Below the pieces are notes generated by a model, which made no database searches, was not told the DNA's origin, and worked only from the letters and a program-made list of their open reading frames with translations. Below are positions 1 to 15,000 of a stretch of 64,000 nt of DNA, one piece after another. The stretch lies in assembly GCA_947624485.1 (NCBI GenBank), contig CANQKM010000006.1, positions 62,001 through 126,000 on the forward strand. The letters are read 5' to 3'. Each line of letters begins with the position of its first letter. Position 1 is the stretch's first letter. Origin of the DNA: an uncultured Clostridia bacterium. Lineage in GTDB: Bacteria > Bacillota > Clostridia > UBA1381. Made by a program: the position numbers and the translations under genes.

Positions 1-1
1 C

Positions 2-3000
2 GACGCGGATCTTATCGGTACCGGCTTATTCAGCGGCGCGGCTGACGCGGCGGCAAACAACGTCGCGTACCCGCAGGTTGTGACGGGTGCGAACACCACT
101 TATGCTCTGAAACCGAACGGAACGGTATGGGCATGGGGTTCAAACGAATACGGACAGCTCGGTAACGGCGCAATATTCGGCACGGAGCTGTACCCGCAGC
201 AGGTAAAGATAACTGACGGCGGCGCAGAAGTTAAGATTACAAAGCTCGCCGCGGGCGGACACAGTGTACTCGCGATAGATACAAACGGTCACGTATGGGC
301 GTGGGGACGCAACGATAAGGGACAGCTCGGTCTGGGTGCGGACAAGGGCGACAAGATAAGCGTTCCCGAACGCGTACACGGCGGTATGCAGGCTACGGCT
401 GACGGATATATTGCGGATATTGTGGATATAGCGACGGGCGGTCTTACAAATGATGAAGGCTTCTCGCTGTTCCTCGCAAAGAACGGCGTTGTATACGGCA
501 CGGGCGACAATGCTTGGAATCAGATTAACGCCGTACATCAGGCGTCATACAATGAACCCGTAAGAGTAGCCGACAACGGCGCTCAGATCGCGATAGGTCA
601 GGGCGCGACGTCGCACATACTGCGTATGGACGGCTCTGTATTCTCCGTCGGCAAGGGCAACAGATACGAGTACGGTATCAGCGACTATGAGGATACCGAG
701 GATTACAGAACGGGTAAGGCAGAGCTTGAGTACCGCGCTATGACAATCGGCGCGGGTGACGAGAACACCATAGCAATAGTATACAACATCGACCAGCTCT
801 CACGTATAGATAAGGATAAGACAGGCAGCGTATGGGCATGGGGCGCGAACGACAACGGTGAGTTCGGCGCTATTCCGCCTACGCTCACATCGCCGACGAG
901 ACAGGCGAACGTTTCGGATGTACTCGCGGCAGGCGGCGGCAGAAGCATATTCGCCGTAACGAAGGACACGGCGGTAATGGGCGGTCTCGCGTCGAGCGGA
1001 CAGCTCGGTATCGGTACTGTGACAAGCGATACCCAGCCGCTGTCGGATAACAAGCAGGTTATCCAGAACACAGCAAATCTCGGCTCAAAGACAAGCGCCG
1101 ACGCGAACCCGGGTGACAGACTTGATCCGTTAAAGGGTTATCAGGCGAACGCGAACAACATAATAAGCATGTCCTCCTCCGTGGGCGGAGAATATTCGGC
1201 ATACGCCAACAGATTTGGTGACGTTTGGGCGTTCGGTAAGAACGACAAGGGCCAGATCTCGTATCAGGATGTAACGGCGGATTATCCGGAAGCTTCGCTC
1301 GTGGGCGCGGATCTTGTTGTCGAGCTTGAAAACGGCAGTGAAATGACGCTCAGACATCTCGCGCAGTCAGAGCCTATAAAGGTTAAGGCTATGCAAGGCT
1401 TTAACCTCTACAGAAACGCCGACACCAACGCAACAAACACATTCACCTCGCTTGACGAAGATATCGCGACGGTAGATGTAAACGGTGTTGTAACGGCGCG
1501 AGGCACCGGCGACACGTACATAAAGGTTGAGACGAACGCAAACGGCGCGTCAAAGACGATGTATGTTCACGTATACGCTCTGCCCGACGACAGCGAGGCA
1601 ATGGGTAAGCAGGATGACGACACATACCTCTATCCCGACGAGCAGTACGTGACATATCCGCAGATTGCGGCGGGCGAGAACTTCATGCTTGCGCTCCGCG
1701 CAAACGGCGAGATGTACGCATGGGGCGACAACACGTACGGTCAGCTCGGTCTGGGACTCGGAAGAGTCGGCAGCATAGATATGAAGCCGCAGAGAGTAAG
1801 CGTAAAGGATAAGGACGGCAACGAGATTAAATTCAGCAAGATTGCCGCCGGCGCTGACTTCTCTATGGCTGTCGATACAAACGGCAACCTCTACACATGG
1901 GGACGCAACAACGTAGGTCAGCTTGGTAACGGACTTGGAATGTACGGCAACGAAATGACCGTGGATAAGGGCGCTAAGCAGACGATTGGCGTATACATTG
2001 CGGACGCTGTGACAAAGACCTACGAAAGCACTAACGCCTCAATCGCGTCTGTAACCGCGGACGGCGAGGTAACGGGCGTTAAGTCCGGCAAGGCGTTCAT
2101 TAAAATAACGTCAACGGACAGCAGAGGCAATGAAAAGATAACATACGTACGCGTAATCGTAACGCCCGGCGATGGCAAGAGTCCGACGGTGAACACGGAA
2201 GATCCGAAGGACGAGGTAATCGTCGAAGTACCGACGAAGCTCGACTTCTTCGCGGACGGCACCGACGAGAGCGGCGTACGCGGAGTAATCAGATCCATCG
2301 CCGCGGGCGGCAGCGCGGGCAACAGCTATGCACTGGCTCTTACAAACGGCGGCGACGTGTTCGCATGGGGTTCAAACCTCTATCATCAGGTAAATAATAC
2401 AAACACAAGAGTAATAACCGTTCCGACTATATCCTCCGTATCGAGAGTGACGTCGATTTCAGCGGGCAGCGGTGAAAACTACGCTACAAGCTACGGCGTT
2501 CAGGAAACGGGTAAGATAATAGCCTGGGGTTCAAACAGAAATCATGAATATGCGGACGGTACGGTTGACACGATAACAGGTCAGGCTGTAGTGAGAGGCA
2601 ATGATTTTGAGAACAGCGTTCACGCCCTCGAGGTAACGGCGGGTGAAGGCAACGCGGTTGCTCTCACAACAACGCATGACACGACCGATACGGCGTACTA
2701 CGCTTGGGGTAACACCGAAAGCGGATTGGTACCCGTAAACGCACCGGCGGAAGGCGAGGCGGCATCGTACGCACCCGCTAAGCTTAATATACTCGAAAAT
2801 ACCATAGACGTAACGAACGGCGACGCGGCAATATTCGTACAGAAGGACGGCTCGATTATGGCTGTCGGCTCAAACAGCGGCGGTAAGCTTGCCGCAAACG
2901 AGCCGAACGTACCCGAAATCAAGCCGATTGACGGCGTAAGCGGTATACTCGCGGCGGCGGTAAGCGCGAACGGCTCTATGTCAGGATTTATCACAACGAC

Positions 3001-6000
3001 AGGTGAGATAAAGACTGTCGGCTCCAACTCGCGCGGACAGCTTGGCGACGCGACGCTTACAAGCAGCTCGAAGCTTGTGGATGTATATTCGGGCGTTATC
3101 AACGTAAAGGGCGAGGATGGAACGGTTATAGGCAGCGACAACGCGATAAAGACGAAGCTCAACCTTATTGACAACGAAACATACTTCGAGAGAACGTCAA
3201 GAGGCAAGGTCAGCTTCTCGTACGACGTATTCAACGCGTTCAAGAAGCATGATACCACCGCTCAGTTCCGCGCGGCTTCAATCAATCCGTCTGTAGCGCA
3301 GATAACGAGCGAGGGCGATCTCACATACACGGCTGTCGGCTCGACGAGAATTATTGTATCAAAGACGGACAGCGATAAGTACGCGCTGTTCGATGTAAAC
3401 GTGCTGCCCGAAACGTCCAACCTTGACACGGCAGTACAGCCGATGATTGTGACGGGCGGTCAGTTCACGGCGGCTCTCACAAGCGGCGGATACGTATATC
3501 TCTGGGGCGACAACGCAAAGGGACAGCTCGGAGTATCTACAAATACAAAGACAATAAACGCACCGGTAATAGACGGCGCAGGTCAGCTTAAGGTAGGCGG
3601 CAAGCCTCTCAGCGGCATAGTTTCCGTAGCGGCGGGCGACAACTTCGTAATCGCAGCCGATAAGGACGGTCACGTATGGTCATGGGGACGCAACGACGCG
3701 GGTATAGGTCAGCTTGGCAGAAACTCGACCGTGGGACGTAATCTCTCCGGCCCGCAGTACGCGCGCGACGTGGCTTCCAACCCCGTGAACGCCGACACAA
3801 AGGCTGACAGCACCGCGAAGCTTGACGACGGAGTACGTATACTCGGTTCGGATGCGACGGGCAAGATTGTAAAGGTATTCGCTTCCGGCTCTACGGCTGC
3901 GGCGATTACGGAGAACGGCAACGTATACGTATGGGGTTCAAACCGTTACGGACAGCTTGGTATAGGAAAGGACGAGCTTACGGAACTTGAACAGAGTTCA
4001 AGCAGCGCAAGACCGGTAAGAATGTACGGTATCGACGACGCGGTTGACGTTGTGATAGGCGAGAAGAACATAGCCGTTGTAAGACGCGACGGCACAATGT
4101 ATATCGCGGGCAGCAACGACAACGGTCAGCTTGGTAACGGCGAAATTTGGAACGCGCAGAACGACGTGGATATGGCGGCGTACAATAGAACGATAGCTCT
4201 TCCCGTACTCGACAGCGACGGCAGTCATATAACGGGCGCGATGAAGGGTATCGTGAATGCCGCGGTAGGCCCGAACCACGTTATAATCAATACATACAAT
4301 TATGACAGAACGACCACAACCACTACCGACACAACTGTTGAAACGACGGTAGCGGGCGGCAGAACAAAGACAAAGACCACAACCACGACGGTTACAGACG
4401 CGGATGTGACGGATACAAATTCCGAAACAACCATTGAGGTTTACACAACGACCACAAAGGATATTGTTACGACAACCACCAAGGAGGAGGCTGTACGAGT
4501 AACGGTAACGCTGTCTGTAAACGGTCAGATTACAACGGAAACGACGAAGACAGATATACTTGACGCAGAAGCCGGAGTAGTAAGAACATCGTCCGTAACA
4601 GAGGATCGCGCTTACTTACCGGGTGACGTCGACGGCGCGGAAACGGTTACGGAATACAGAAGAACGACCGTAACGACCTCCACCCAGTACGGCGAGACGC
4701 CCGAAGCCGATCCGACGGTTACGACCGACGTCGAGCAGACGGCGCTGAACGGCGATTACTTCAACGAGACGGAAAGCACGTCAAAGAACACGGTAACGAC
4801 GGTATCTGCGAGAACGGTTACAAAGACCGAAGCGGATTCGGAAGGCTCGACAACTACATTCTCGAAGAGTTCGACAGCGGCGTATAAGGAAGGCGACACA
4901 GCCGGCAGCGAGACAACGCTCACAACGACGCATACAACAAAGACGGTAATGAGCGACGAATCCGGCAAGACAACAATAACCGTTGTAACGGAAAAAGAAG
5001 CTCCGACAGAGCCGGGCGATGTGAGCGGCACAACGACCTCACATGACGTGGATACGAACGACGTATTCGCAAATAGAGTTTACGCTTGGGGCAACAACAC
5101 CAACGGCGTACTCGGCAACGGCGTGGCTTATCTGAACGGTAAGTTCTACAAGGTTGACAAGACCGGCACACGTACGGACAACGGCGCAACAGACCTTAAC
5201 GGCAATACGGCGCAGGAGATCCTCTCCTTCCCGACAAATAAGGAAGCCGCGCTCGTACACGTATGGGATAACGACGGTGTGTCAGACAATCCGACAGGCA
5301 TAATGGATAACGTTTACACGGTATTCGCTGGCGATCACTTCTCCGGCGCGCTTACGGCGGGTACGTTTATCAACGCGGATCATATTGAAGGCAACAACGT
5401 TTATATGTGGGGTACGAACAGATATTCGGGCATCAATTCCGGCGTACTCGGCAACAGAACGCTGAACGTTGACCAGTACAAGCCGATGCTCGTATACAAG
5501 AACGATTCGTCGATGGATTACCTCGATACAATCGTTTCCATACCTGCGATTATAAACGGAGAGCATATCGCTTCAATCTCGCGCACGGGCGTTGCGTACC
5601 TGTGGGGTTACGATAACAAGTACCAGCTTGGTATAAAGAGCCAGGCGACCATGATGGTTCCCGTAGTTGCGGGCAACTCCAGCATGTCGATGAGTGAGCC
5701 TACGATTATCAGAAGAAAGGGCGGTACGGCTGATATCCGTGTTCAGGGCGGAGAACTGTTCCCCGTATATGATGAGCTTAAGGGCGACGTAGGCGCGTTC
5801 GACTGGAAGGTGCTTGACGATACAATCGCGCGAATAGCGGTTCTTTCGGGCAGCGACTCGTCGAGAGCGCAGCTGCGCGGAGAAGGCGAGGGCGAGACGA
5901 GAGTTATCGCCATAAACAAGATTACAAGCCAGCCGGTATTCGCGAGAGTAATCATCACGGACGATATAACGTACCCGCAGATGCAGTTCGGTAAGGACTT

Positions 6001-9000
6001 CGCGGTAGCGCTGAAGAAGGACGGTACTGTATGGTCATGGGGTAATAACACCTTCGATTCCGGCGACACGGGACTTCTCGGTTCGGGAAGTAAGCAGGGA
6101 GAGCTTACCATACCGGTACAGATAGACAGATACTACGCTAACGCAAGCGACGCGGTTAAGGGTATTTCGTCACCGATAGAAAAAATCCTTACGATTTCTG
6201 TCGGCGATAAGCACGCAATCGCGGTCGGCAAGAGCGGACGCATTTACGCGTGGGGCGACAACTCCTACGGACAGCTTGGTATAAGCCCGATAGTTGCGCC
6301 GTATGTAGACCGTCCGGTACAGATAGAGTTATATAAGAACTTTACAAACGATATTGTCAACAAGGGCAAGATCGACAACCAGATAGTAGACGCGTCCGCG
6401 GGCGCTTACCACACCGTAGCGGTAACGGCTATAGGCGAGGTATACACATGGGGACGCAACGACAAAGGTCAGCTTGGCAGAGGCTACACGACGGGCGACT
6501 ACGAGCCGGAGAATTTTGAACCGGCGAAGATGAAGGGTACCGGAGACAGCACGATTACGAACGTCGTAATGTCGGCCGCGAGCAAGGAGGCTACGGCTGT
6601 ACTTCTCGCGAACGGTATGGTATACACCGTCGGCGGCAACAGCCGAGGCGAACTGGGTATAAACAGCGATAAAGAATTTGAAACGCAGCTTTCGATGGTA
6701 AGCCTCATTGATACGAACAACGACGCGGTTGATTCGACGAAGAAGACGGAATATCTCACCGACGTAACGAGAATTGTCGGCAAGGGATACAACTTCGCGG
6801 CAATTTCCACGAAGTCCGAGCCTGTTTACGACGAGAACGGAAAACCGCAGTATGTGGTTTCCGGCGGCGTGCCGTATCAGCAGATTAAGTACACCAGAAA
6901 CAGACAGGTATACGCTTGGGGCGACGATTCCTCGATGCAGCTCGGTACGGGTATCTACCAACCGAAGAAATCCGACGGAACCGACTGGCTGCCGGGTGAG
7001 ACGATGTATTCAAAGGTTCCGATGGAAGTAACCATGAACCCCGAGGACAACTGGGCGAACGATCCCGAATACAGCGGAATGGAAAGCGGCAGCTATGAGA
7101 ACAAGGGCAATGACAAGAATCCGGAATTCCTGCGCAATATAGCGAACATCTCCATAGGCTACTATGAGGATGAAGAAGGAATACACACCCACATGCTCGC
7201 GATAGACCGTAAGTCCGTCAACAAGGGTACCGAAGACAAACCCAACATGGTGGCAATGGCTAACGCGTACGCTTGGGGTGAAAACTCCATGGGAGAACTC
7301 GGAGTATCGGGATCCGACAATCTTAATTCAGCATATCTCATAAAGGATCTGTATTATAAGATGGGCGAAGACGGTCAGCTTACGACAGAACCTGCAGAGA
7401 GAAACGTCATAGGCGCGGCAACGGGCGGACAGTTCTCCGGCGCATTTGTTGACGACGGTCTCGTATACACATGGGGCAGCGACGACAAGGGACAGCTCGG
7501 TAACTTCATGGTAACTGCCGGCGGAGTTACTGTAGACAGAACATATCCGGGCTATGTTGACGAAGAATACATAGCTCTGGGCGACTATGACATAGTTCTC
7601 GGACCGGATAAGGAATACGCCGTAATTCCCGCGGTATACATGCGCTCCTTCAGCCTTGACATACAGGTTGACACGGAAAAAACGGGTATGCTCTCCTTCA
7701 GCACACTTAACGATGATATTATACAGGTTGAAAACCTTAGCAAGGAAGAGACAGTCAAGCTGCTCGGCTCGCGCAATGTTGTCGAGAATGTTAAGTACGG
7801 CAAGGTATCGCTCAGGAAGGATGAGGACGGCAATATTAAGTACGGCGATACAAAGCTGCTTATCACGTACAACAACAGCGAAAATAACGAAAGCATGACG
7901 GCGGTTGCGAACGTGACCGTACTCGGCGAGGCTTACAGACAAATCGGTACGAATGACGACGGCAGTCCGATTTACGACAGCGAAAACATTTACAGAACGG
8001 CTCCGAAGATGGAAAGCGGAGACGGTTATACGGTTGCGCTCAAAGCGGACGGCACGGTATGGTCATGGGGCGCTAACGACAGCGGTCAGCTCGGTCAGGG
8101 AACGACAGGCAAGAACATTGTTCCGACGCAGGTAGAGTTTGACTTTGAAGACGAAGGAACATATATTAAGAAGATTGCCGTAGGCAGAGCGCACGCGATT
8201 GCTCTTGATTCAACCGGCAAGCTCTGGGCGTGGGGTTCAAATACAACCACGTACCAAAACAACACGGTGGCTACCGGTCAGCTTGGTATAGATCCCGAAG
8301 AAACTCCGTATTCCTCGACGCCGGTAATTGTCGGCGTAATAGACGGCGTTGACCACCTTGACGGTCTCAACATAGCGGATATATTCGCAGATGAAAATGC
8401 AAGCTTCGTTATAACGAGCAGCGACCAGATAGTTAAGGTCGGCAAGACCGACGTAAGCACGCTTACGATTACGATGCCGATAAACAGAGAGACATATGCG
8501 TTCGGTTCGGCGTACAGTTCTAAGTACGTAGGCGAAGGCGGTATCTTGATGAACGAATACAACGCCGACGAACAGAAAGCGCAGTCGTACGGCGCGGCTC
8601 CGACGCAGCTTAGCATGGTTAAGCGCGTAAGCGGTATAGCGGGCAACAATGTACTGAAGTTCAACGGCACCGTATGGAAGCTGCCGAAAGATCCGACAAA
8701 GTCGAGCTTCAACAGAAATACAGGCTTTGCGGGTATAATTGAAACCGCTTCGACAAATGATTATATCCTGAACAATATAGTCGATATAGCATCGACTGAT
8801 CTCCACTCGCTCGCGCTTACAAAGGACGGCACGGTATACGCTTGGGGCGACAATACCGAAGGTCAGCTCGGTAACGGCAGCGACAGCGGCAGCATGGACG
8901 CAGAATATGTTCTGCCCGATGAAGAAGGAGAATCAAGCGTAACCGTAAACGTAAAACAGCGTGTAGACGGAGATTATACAGATAAAGAAATATCAGTTCT

Positions 9001-12000
9001 CGGTAACGTTGTCCGCATAGCGGCGGGTGACGACCACAGCGTTGCGCTTGTTCGTCTCGGAAATGAAAGAGACGGCTACAAGTACAGCGTATACACATGG
9101 GGTGACAACAAGAACGGCGAGCTTGGCAATTCGGCTGATGCGCGGCAAACCCTGAAGCCGAAGAAGGTTAAGTTTACGGCGATTGACGGCTCGTCGGGCG
9201 AACCCGTAGAGGATACCGATAAGAATATAATGGATATTGACGCGGGCTACAGCGTAACGTCCATGCTTGAAGACAACGGCTTCATGTGGACGGCAGGTCT
9301 TAACAGCTACGGTCAGCTCGGCAACCTTGACGAGACGGATTCACAGGTACCCGTACTTGTAGGTCAAGGCCAGCTTGAGGTAGTTCCGACATCGTATGAA
9401 CTCAAAGTGGGCAACATGCTTGAGGTATCGCCCGAATATAAGGCGCAGCCGGCGTTTAACCTCATAATTGACAGAGGCAGCGAGCTTACAAATCCGAAGT
9501 ATTCGTCGGTTGACACGAGAATATTCACCGTTGAGAGCGGTGCGGACACAACCAAACCCACAATTAAAGGTCAGAGAGCCGGCAAGTCGAAGCTCAAGCT
9601 CGAAGTCGGCGGACTGACGGCGTACTTCGACGTAACGGTAATAGGCAAGGACGGTAATTACAGCCCGATAGTTGCCGCGGGTGAAAACCACACCGTTGTC
9701 TTAAAGTCGGACGGCAGCGTTTGGACATGGGGCGGCAATACCTACGGACAGCTTGGCAGAGATGATGCGAACGCCGTAGGAAAGGTAACGTTCCCGACAG
9801 CGGACGGAGAATCCGAACCGGAGATTAAGTTTGTCGCGGCGGGCAAGAACGCGTCATACGCCGTAACAAGCAAAGGCAGACTGTACGCGTGGGGTGACAA
9901 TACCTACGGACAGCTTGGCTCGGGTACAAATGCGAAGAACACGGCGGAGCCGGTACTCGTACTCGGCACGGACGGTAAGCCGATAGAAAACGTAACGCAG
10001 CTTTCCGTTCAGGATAACACAGTTCTTATACTCGTACAGGAGAACAACGCTCAGAACGGTCTTGTATACGGAATGGGCGATCTGTTCGCGCAGAACTCCG
10101 GCAAGATAAAGCGTATACCGAATCTTGAGAACGTAATGCAGATAAGCGGTCTGTATGCTCTCACCAGACAGGGTACCGTATGGCAGATTGTAGCCGACGG
10201 CGCTCCGCATAAGCTGCCCTTAAAGCGTGAGGACGGCAGCGACCTGTCCATAGTTCAGATTGCCGCCGGCGCAAGCCATGTACTTGCTCTTGACGGCGAT
10301 AAGGAGCTGTGGGCGTACGGAAGCAACAATTACGGACAGCTTGGTCAGGGCGACGTTACGGAACAGTCTAAGGCGGTGAAGGTAGAGCTTTCCGAAACAG
10401 TTTATGACGAGGTTATGACAGAGCAGACAAAGAAGGTTTACACAGCCGTGAACCTTGCGGCGTCAGCCAACTCGTCGTACGCGCTCGCGATAGACGGTGA
10501 CGGCAATGAAAAGCTGTTCGGCTGGGGCGACAACTCCGTTGGTCAGATAGGTATTGCGGATGAGGAAGCGGTGCTTAACAGCAATGTCATTAAACCGATA
10601 GTTATGACCTCCGCACCCGCGAATATTGACTTCATGACCGCGGGCTACAAGCAGGCGTTCCTTGTTGACAGCGAGGGCCGCGTATGGGGCATCGGTGAAA
10701 ACGGCGCAGGTCAGCTTGCAAACGGCGACACTGCCGATGTAAACAGCTTCATAATCTGCGGCGACTCACAGATTGAGATTAACAAGGTGACTGTAAACGC
10801 GGACGGCACGCTCGATGATATTGTCGCCGTCGGCTACGGCACTATATACATTAAGGAGGATGAGGATACTTACCTCCAGGCATACTATAACGCGTTCAAC
10901 GTATACAAGATAAACGATGACGCAGATACAAACTACAACTTCATATACACCACACACAGTCTCACGACGGACAGCAGCGATATTCTGTCGCTTGCACCGG
11001 TTGAAGGTCAGCACTACGCTCAAACTAAGGGCATTAAGTCCGGTATCACGTACGTGATGGCTAAGGAGACCGGCAGCATAAACAAGAGTTCCTACGTAAA
11101 GGTAGTTGTAATTCCGAAGGATGCGACGTATTACGACGATCATTACTTCCAGCCGAAGGTTGACGCGGGCGAGAACCATACGATAATGGTGCGCCACGAC
11201 GGTACAATCTGGGGCTTCGGCGCGAATACGGACGGTCAGCTTGGCACGACCAACAACATATCCTACGACGCTCCGCACGAGGCGGTAACGCTCGACACAT
11301 TCTATGTTGACGCGGCGGCGGGAAGAAATCACTCCATCGCTCTTGACAGCGAGGGCAACATCTGGACAACGGGCGACAACTCAAAAGGTCAGCTTGGCAC
11401 AGAGGGTGAGGGACGCAACTACTTTGACAAGATAACGGTTGAAAGTCTTGAAGAAGGTGAGAAGTTCGTATCCGTTGCGGCGGGCGACGGCGTAAGCGCC
11501 GCTGTAACAAACCTCGGTAACGTATACGTATGGGGTGACAACTCGAAGAGCAGAATAGGTCTCGGCGCTGACACGGCAAAGACCGACAAGCCGACAAGAC
11601 TTAACATAGCTCAGGTAAGAGAAGTATCCATAGGTAAGGAGCATACGCTGTACCTCCAGATGAACGGTACGGTTTACGCTTCCGGCAATTATGAGGATAA
11701 CAGACTCGGCATACAGGGACTTGGCGCGAATGCCGCAGTTCCGACAAAGATACCGTCGTTCGCGGTAACGGGCATGAACGCAGACAGCGATAACCATATC
11801 GTATCCGTATCGGCGGGCGGACGTCACAGCATGGCTCTGTACTACAACGCTACCGCGGTAGCGTTCGGCAGCAACGATCACGGACAGCTTGGTATGGGTA
11901 CGGTTCTCCCGCAAACGGGTATGCCGGGTATAAACGCGAATAATATTTACAGCATTTCCGCGGGTGAGAACCACTCGATGCTCACCGACAAGGACGGCAC

Positions 12001-15000
12001 GGTTTACACCTTCGGTGACAACACCTACGGCGAGCTTGGTATCGGCGGTATGATTGACGGCACGATACAGTACGCGCATACGCCGAGAGATAACAAGACG
12101 TATCTCGACGGTATTTCCGCGATGAGCATTTCGGCAGGCAATCACTACAGCGTATTCGCGGACAAGAACGGTGTTGTATACGGCTGGGGTGACTACACGC
12201 AGGGCGACAGTCAGAGATTTGGTCTCACAAGCATCGAGACACGCAGCGATACGCCTGTTGTTATAGGCGGCTCGAAGGTAGTAACGATGTATAACGAGGT
12301 AACGGTACACACAGGTGAGACCGTTGCGCTTGACCTGCCCGGAGCAAACAGATTTAACCTGCTTGTGGATTATGACAGCACAAGCGATATAAGTGCGGAG
12401 AGCAAGAATGAGTCCATCGCGACGGCGGATCTCGACGAAACCGGAACGGGCGTACTCGTAACCGGCGGCGAGAACACAGGTCTCACGCATGTGGTTGTTA
12501 CAAGACAGATAGACGGCAACCGCGACCATGACGAAAAAATAGTTTACTTCGTAACGACCATAGACGCGGACGGCAAGGTTGCGCCGATGGTAGCGTCCGG
12601 TCAGGAACATACGATTGTTCTTAAGCAGGACGGCTCCGTATGGGCGTTCGGCAAGAACACGTACGGACAGCTCGGTATAGGCAACACCGACGAGATAGTA
12701 GACCAGGTTCCGCAGAGAATAACGTTCTTCGACGAACACCTCGGCGAAGGCGAGTATGTGACAAAGGTTTACACGGGACAGTACCATTCGGTTGCGCTGA
12801 CGAATAAGGGCAGCGTATACACATGGGGACGCAACGACCGCGGACAGCTCGGTCTGAATTACGATCCGTCGATTTACAACATGGTTCCGTCTCCCGAACA
12901 AGTGACAATCGCCGCGGCGGACGGTACAAGAAAGCCGCTGACCGGCGCCGTTAAGGCTTCCACGGGTACACACCATACCGTAATACTCACAGAGAGCGGT
13001 ATACTGTACGCTTGGGGCTGGAACGAGTACGGACAGCTCGGCAACGACTCAGACGCCGTTAAGGAAATGGCGATCGAGCCTGTAATAGTTAAGAACATAA
13101 ACAACGTGGTTGACATTAACCGCCGCAGCGGCGGTCAGACCGTATTCGCCATCCGTTACGACGGCACGGTTTGGGGTTGGGGCAACAACATTGACGGACA
13201 GATCGACTATAAGTCATCCGAGCAGGAATTTGTAAGACCTACCCGCGTGGATCTCACCATAGAGAAGGAAAACGGCGAGGTTGTTAATTACGACGGCAAG
13301 GTAATCCGCATCTACAGCGGACTTGGATTCGCTGTCGCGCTCCTTAACGACGGTACCGCTATCGCATGGGGTAATGAGGATCCGCAGGAGCAGCAGCTCG
13401 GAAGAGACGTTTCGTCCGAGCATCCGTCCGCAAATACAGACGGTAAGACGATCTACGCCCCGGGACTTATAGACGTAACAAATATTGATGAGAATAACAA
13501 CTATATCGTAGAGCTTGCCATAGGCGTAACGCACGGCTTGGCAATGTTCAACGATCAGAAGGTTGCGGGCTGGGGAAGCTCCGCGAACGGACGTCTCGGC
13601 GATCCGACGCAGCAGAGCGAGACGAATCCGAAGCCGGTTGTTACACCCGAATATATCGAGGTAACAGATGCGGTACAGGGTGCATCGGATGTAGAATATA
13701 AGCAAAGCACCCTTGAAGCGCTCACGATTTCGGCAGGCGGCGCGTTCACGATAGTGGGCAGAAGCACGAAACCCGACGACGCTCTTAAGGCGAAGAACGG
13801 TCTTATGTACGGCTTCGGTCTCAATAACGACGGACAGCTTGCGCTCGGCGCGGCGGGTATGAACCGCGATACGCTTGGCAATGTAACGAGTAAGGTTGTA
13901 GACGTATGGAAGCCGACACTTATCGCCGGACAGCTTGCGAGCATAGTTCCGTCGTCGAAGATAATGCCTGTTAAGACAGACACGGCTGTCAAGATAACGA
14001 TGCCGAGATTCTATATCACCGGCGACGACAATGATAACAATAAGGATTACGGCTACTATATCCTTGATACAACCGGCAGCAACGTAATCACATTCACAAA
14101 GAATACGTCCACTGTTCATGCGAACAATGAAGGTACGGCGGTTCTTGTGGTTCAGGATTACGAGAACGGCACGGATATGAGAGCGACATTCCAGGTAATC
14201 GCCGAAAATGACGACAGAACACAAGGTCTGCTCTATATCCTTGACAGCAACGGCGAGAAGTACCTCGGCGAGGTACGCGACACCGACTGGTTCATTGAGA
14301 GAGGATATCTCACGAGCAAGGATTATGAGCTTATAAGCGTCGAAGATAAGGACGGCGGCAAGTTTGACGCTCCCGTACTTACGAACGACCTTAAGGAGCT
14401 TTACAGCGTATCCATACCGCTCGACACGATAGAACCCGCCGAGGACGGACATCTTAAGGGTAAGGGTACTCTCAAGATTTCCGCGCCGTATACTGCGGAT
14501 GTTCTTAAGTTGCTCGACAGCAACGGCAATGAGCTTATCGCCGAGGATGCAAGCAAACCGCACGAGGCGGTTGAAAACAACGGTCTTAAGCTGACGTATC
14601 ACACAGGTGACAGTGATGTTGATTACGGCGGTTTACCGTACTACCTCATCGAGGGCGTTGATGTTGACGACGTATCGCTGTACTACGCGCAGTTTGACGA
14701 ATATGAGGGCGGCGCAGTAACGACTGACGGCACAAGGAAAGTTAAGGTAGCGCTTATCGCGGAGAATAAGAGCTTAGACATTACTCCGTACGTGACGGCG
14801 CAGTACAATACTGCAGATGATCCGACCGAAATGGAAGATCCTCACACGCATGCTCAAAAGGAAAGCCTTAACAGAGCGAAAGCGCATAAGGACGCCGACG
14901 GTAATATAGACTACTACACCTATATCCTGAGCAGTCATGACGCCGACGGCAGAGACCTCATAGGCGCGACGGTTTACATTGAAGGACAGAAGGCTTCGGT

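Noticed and set aside
80-82. GTG at 80 as the start of the giant gene
   Set aside because: The frame is open to base 2 and the first propeller begins before or at this codon; there is no ribosome site or signal peptide.
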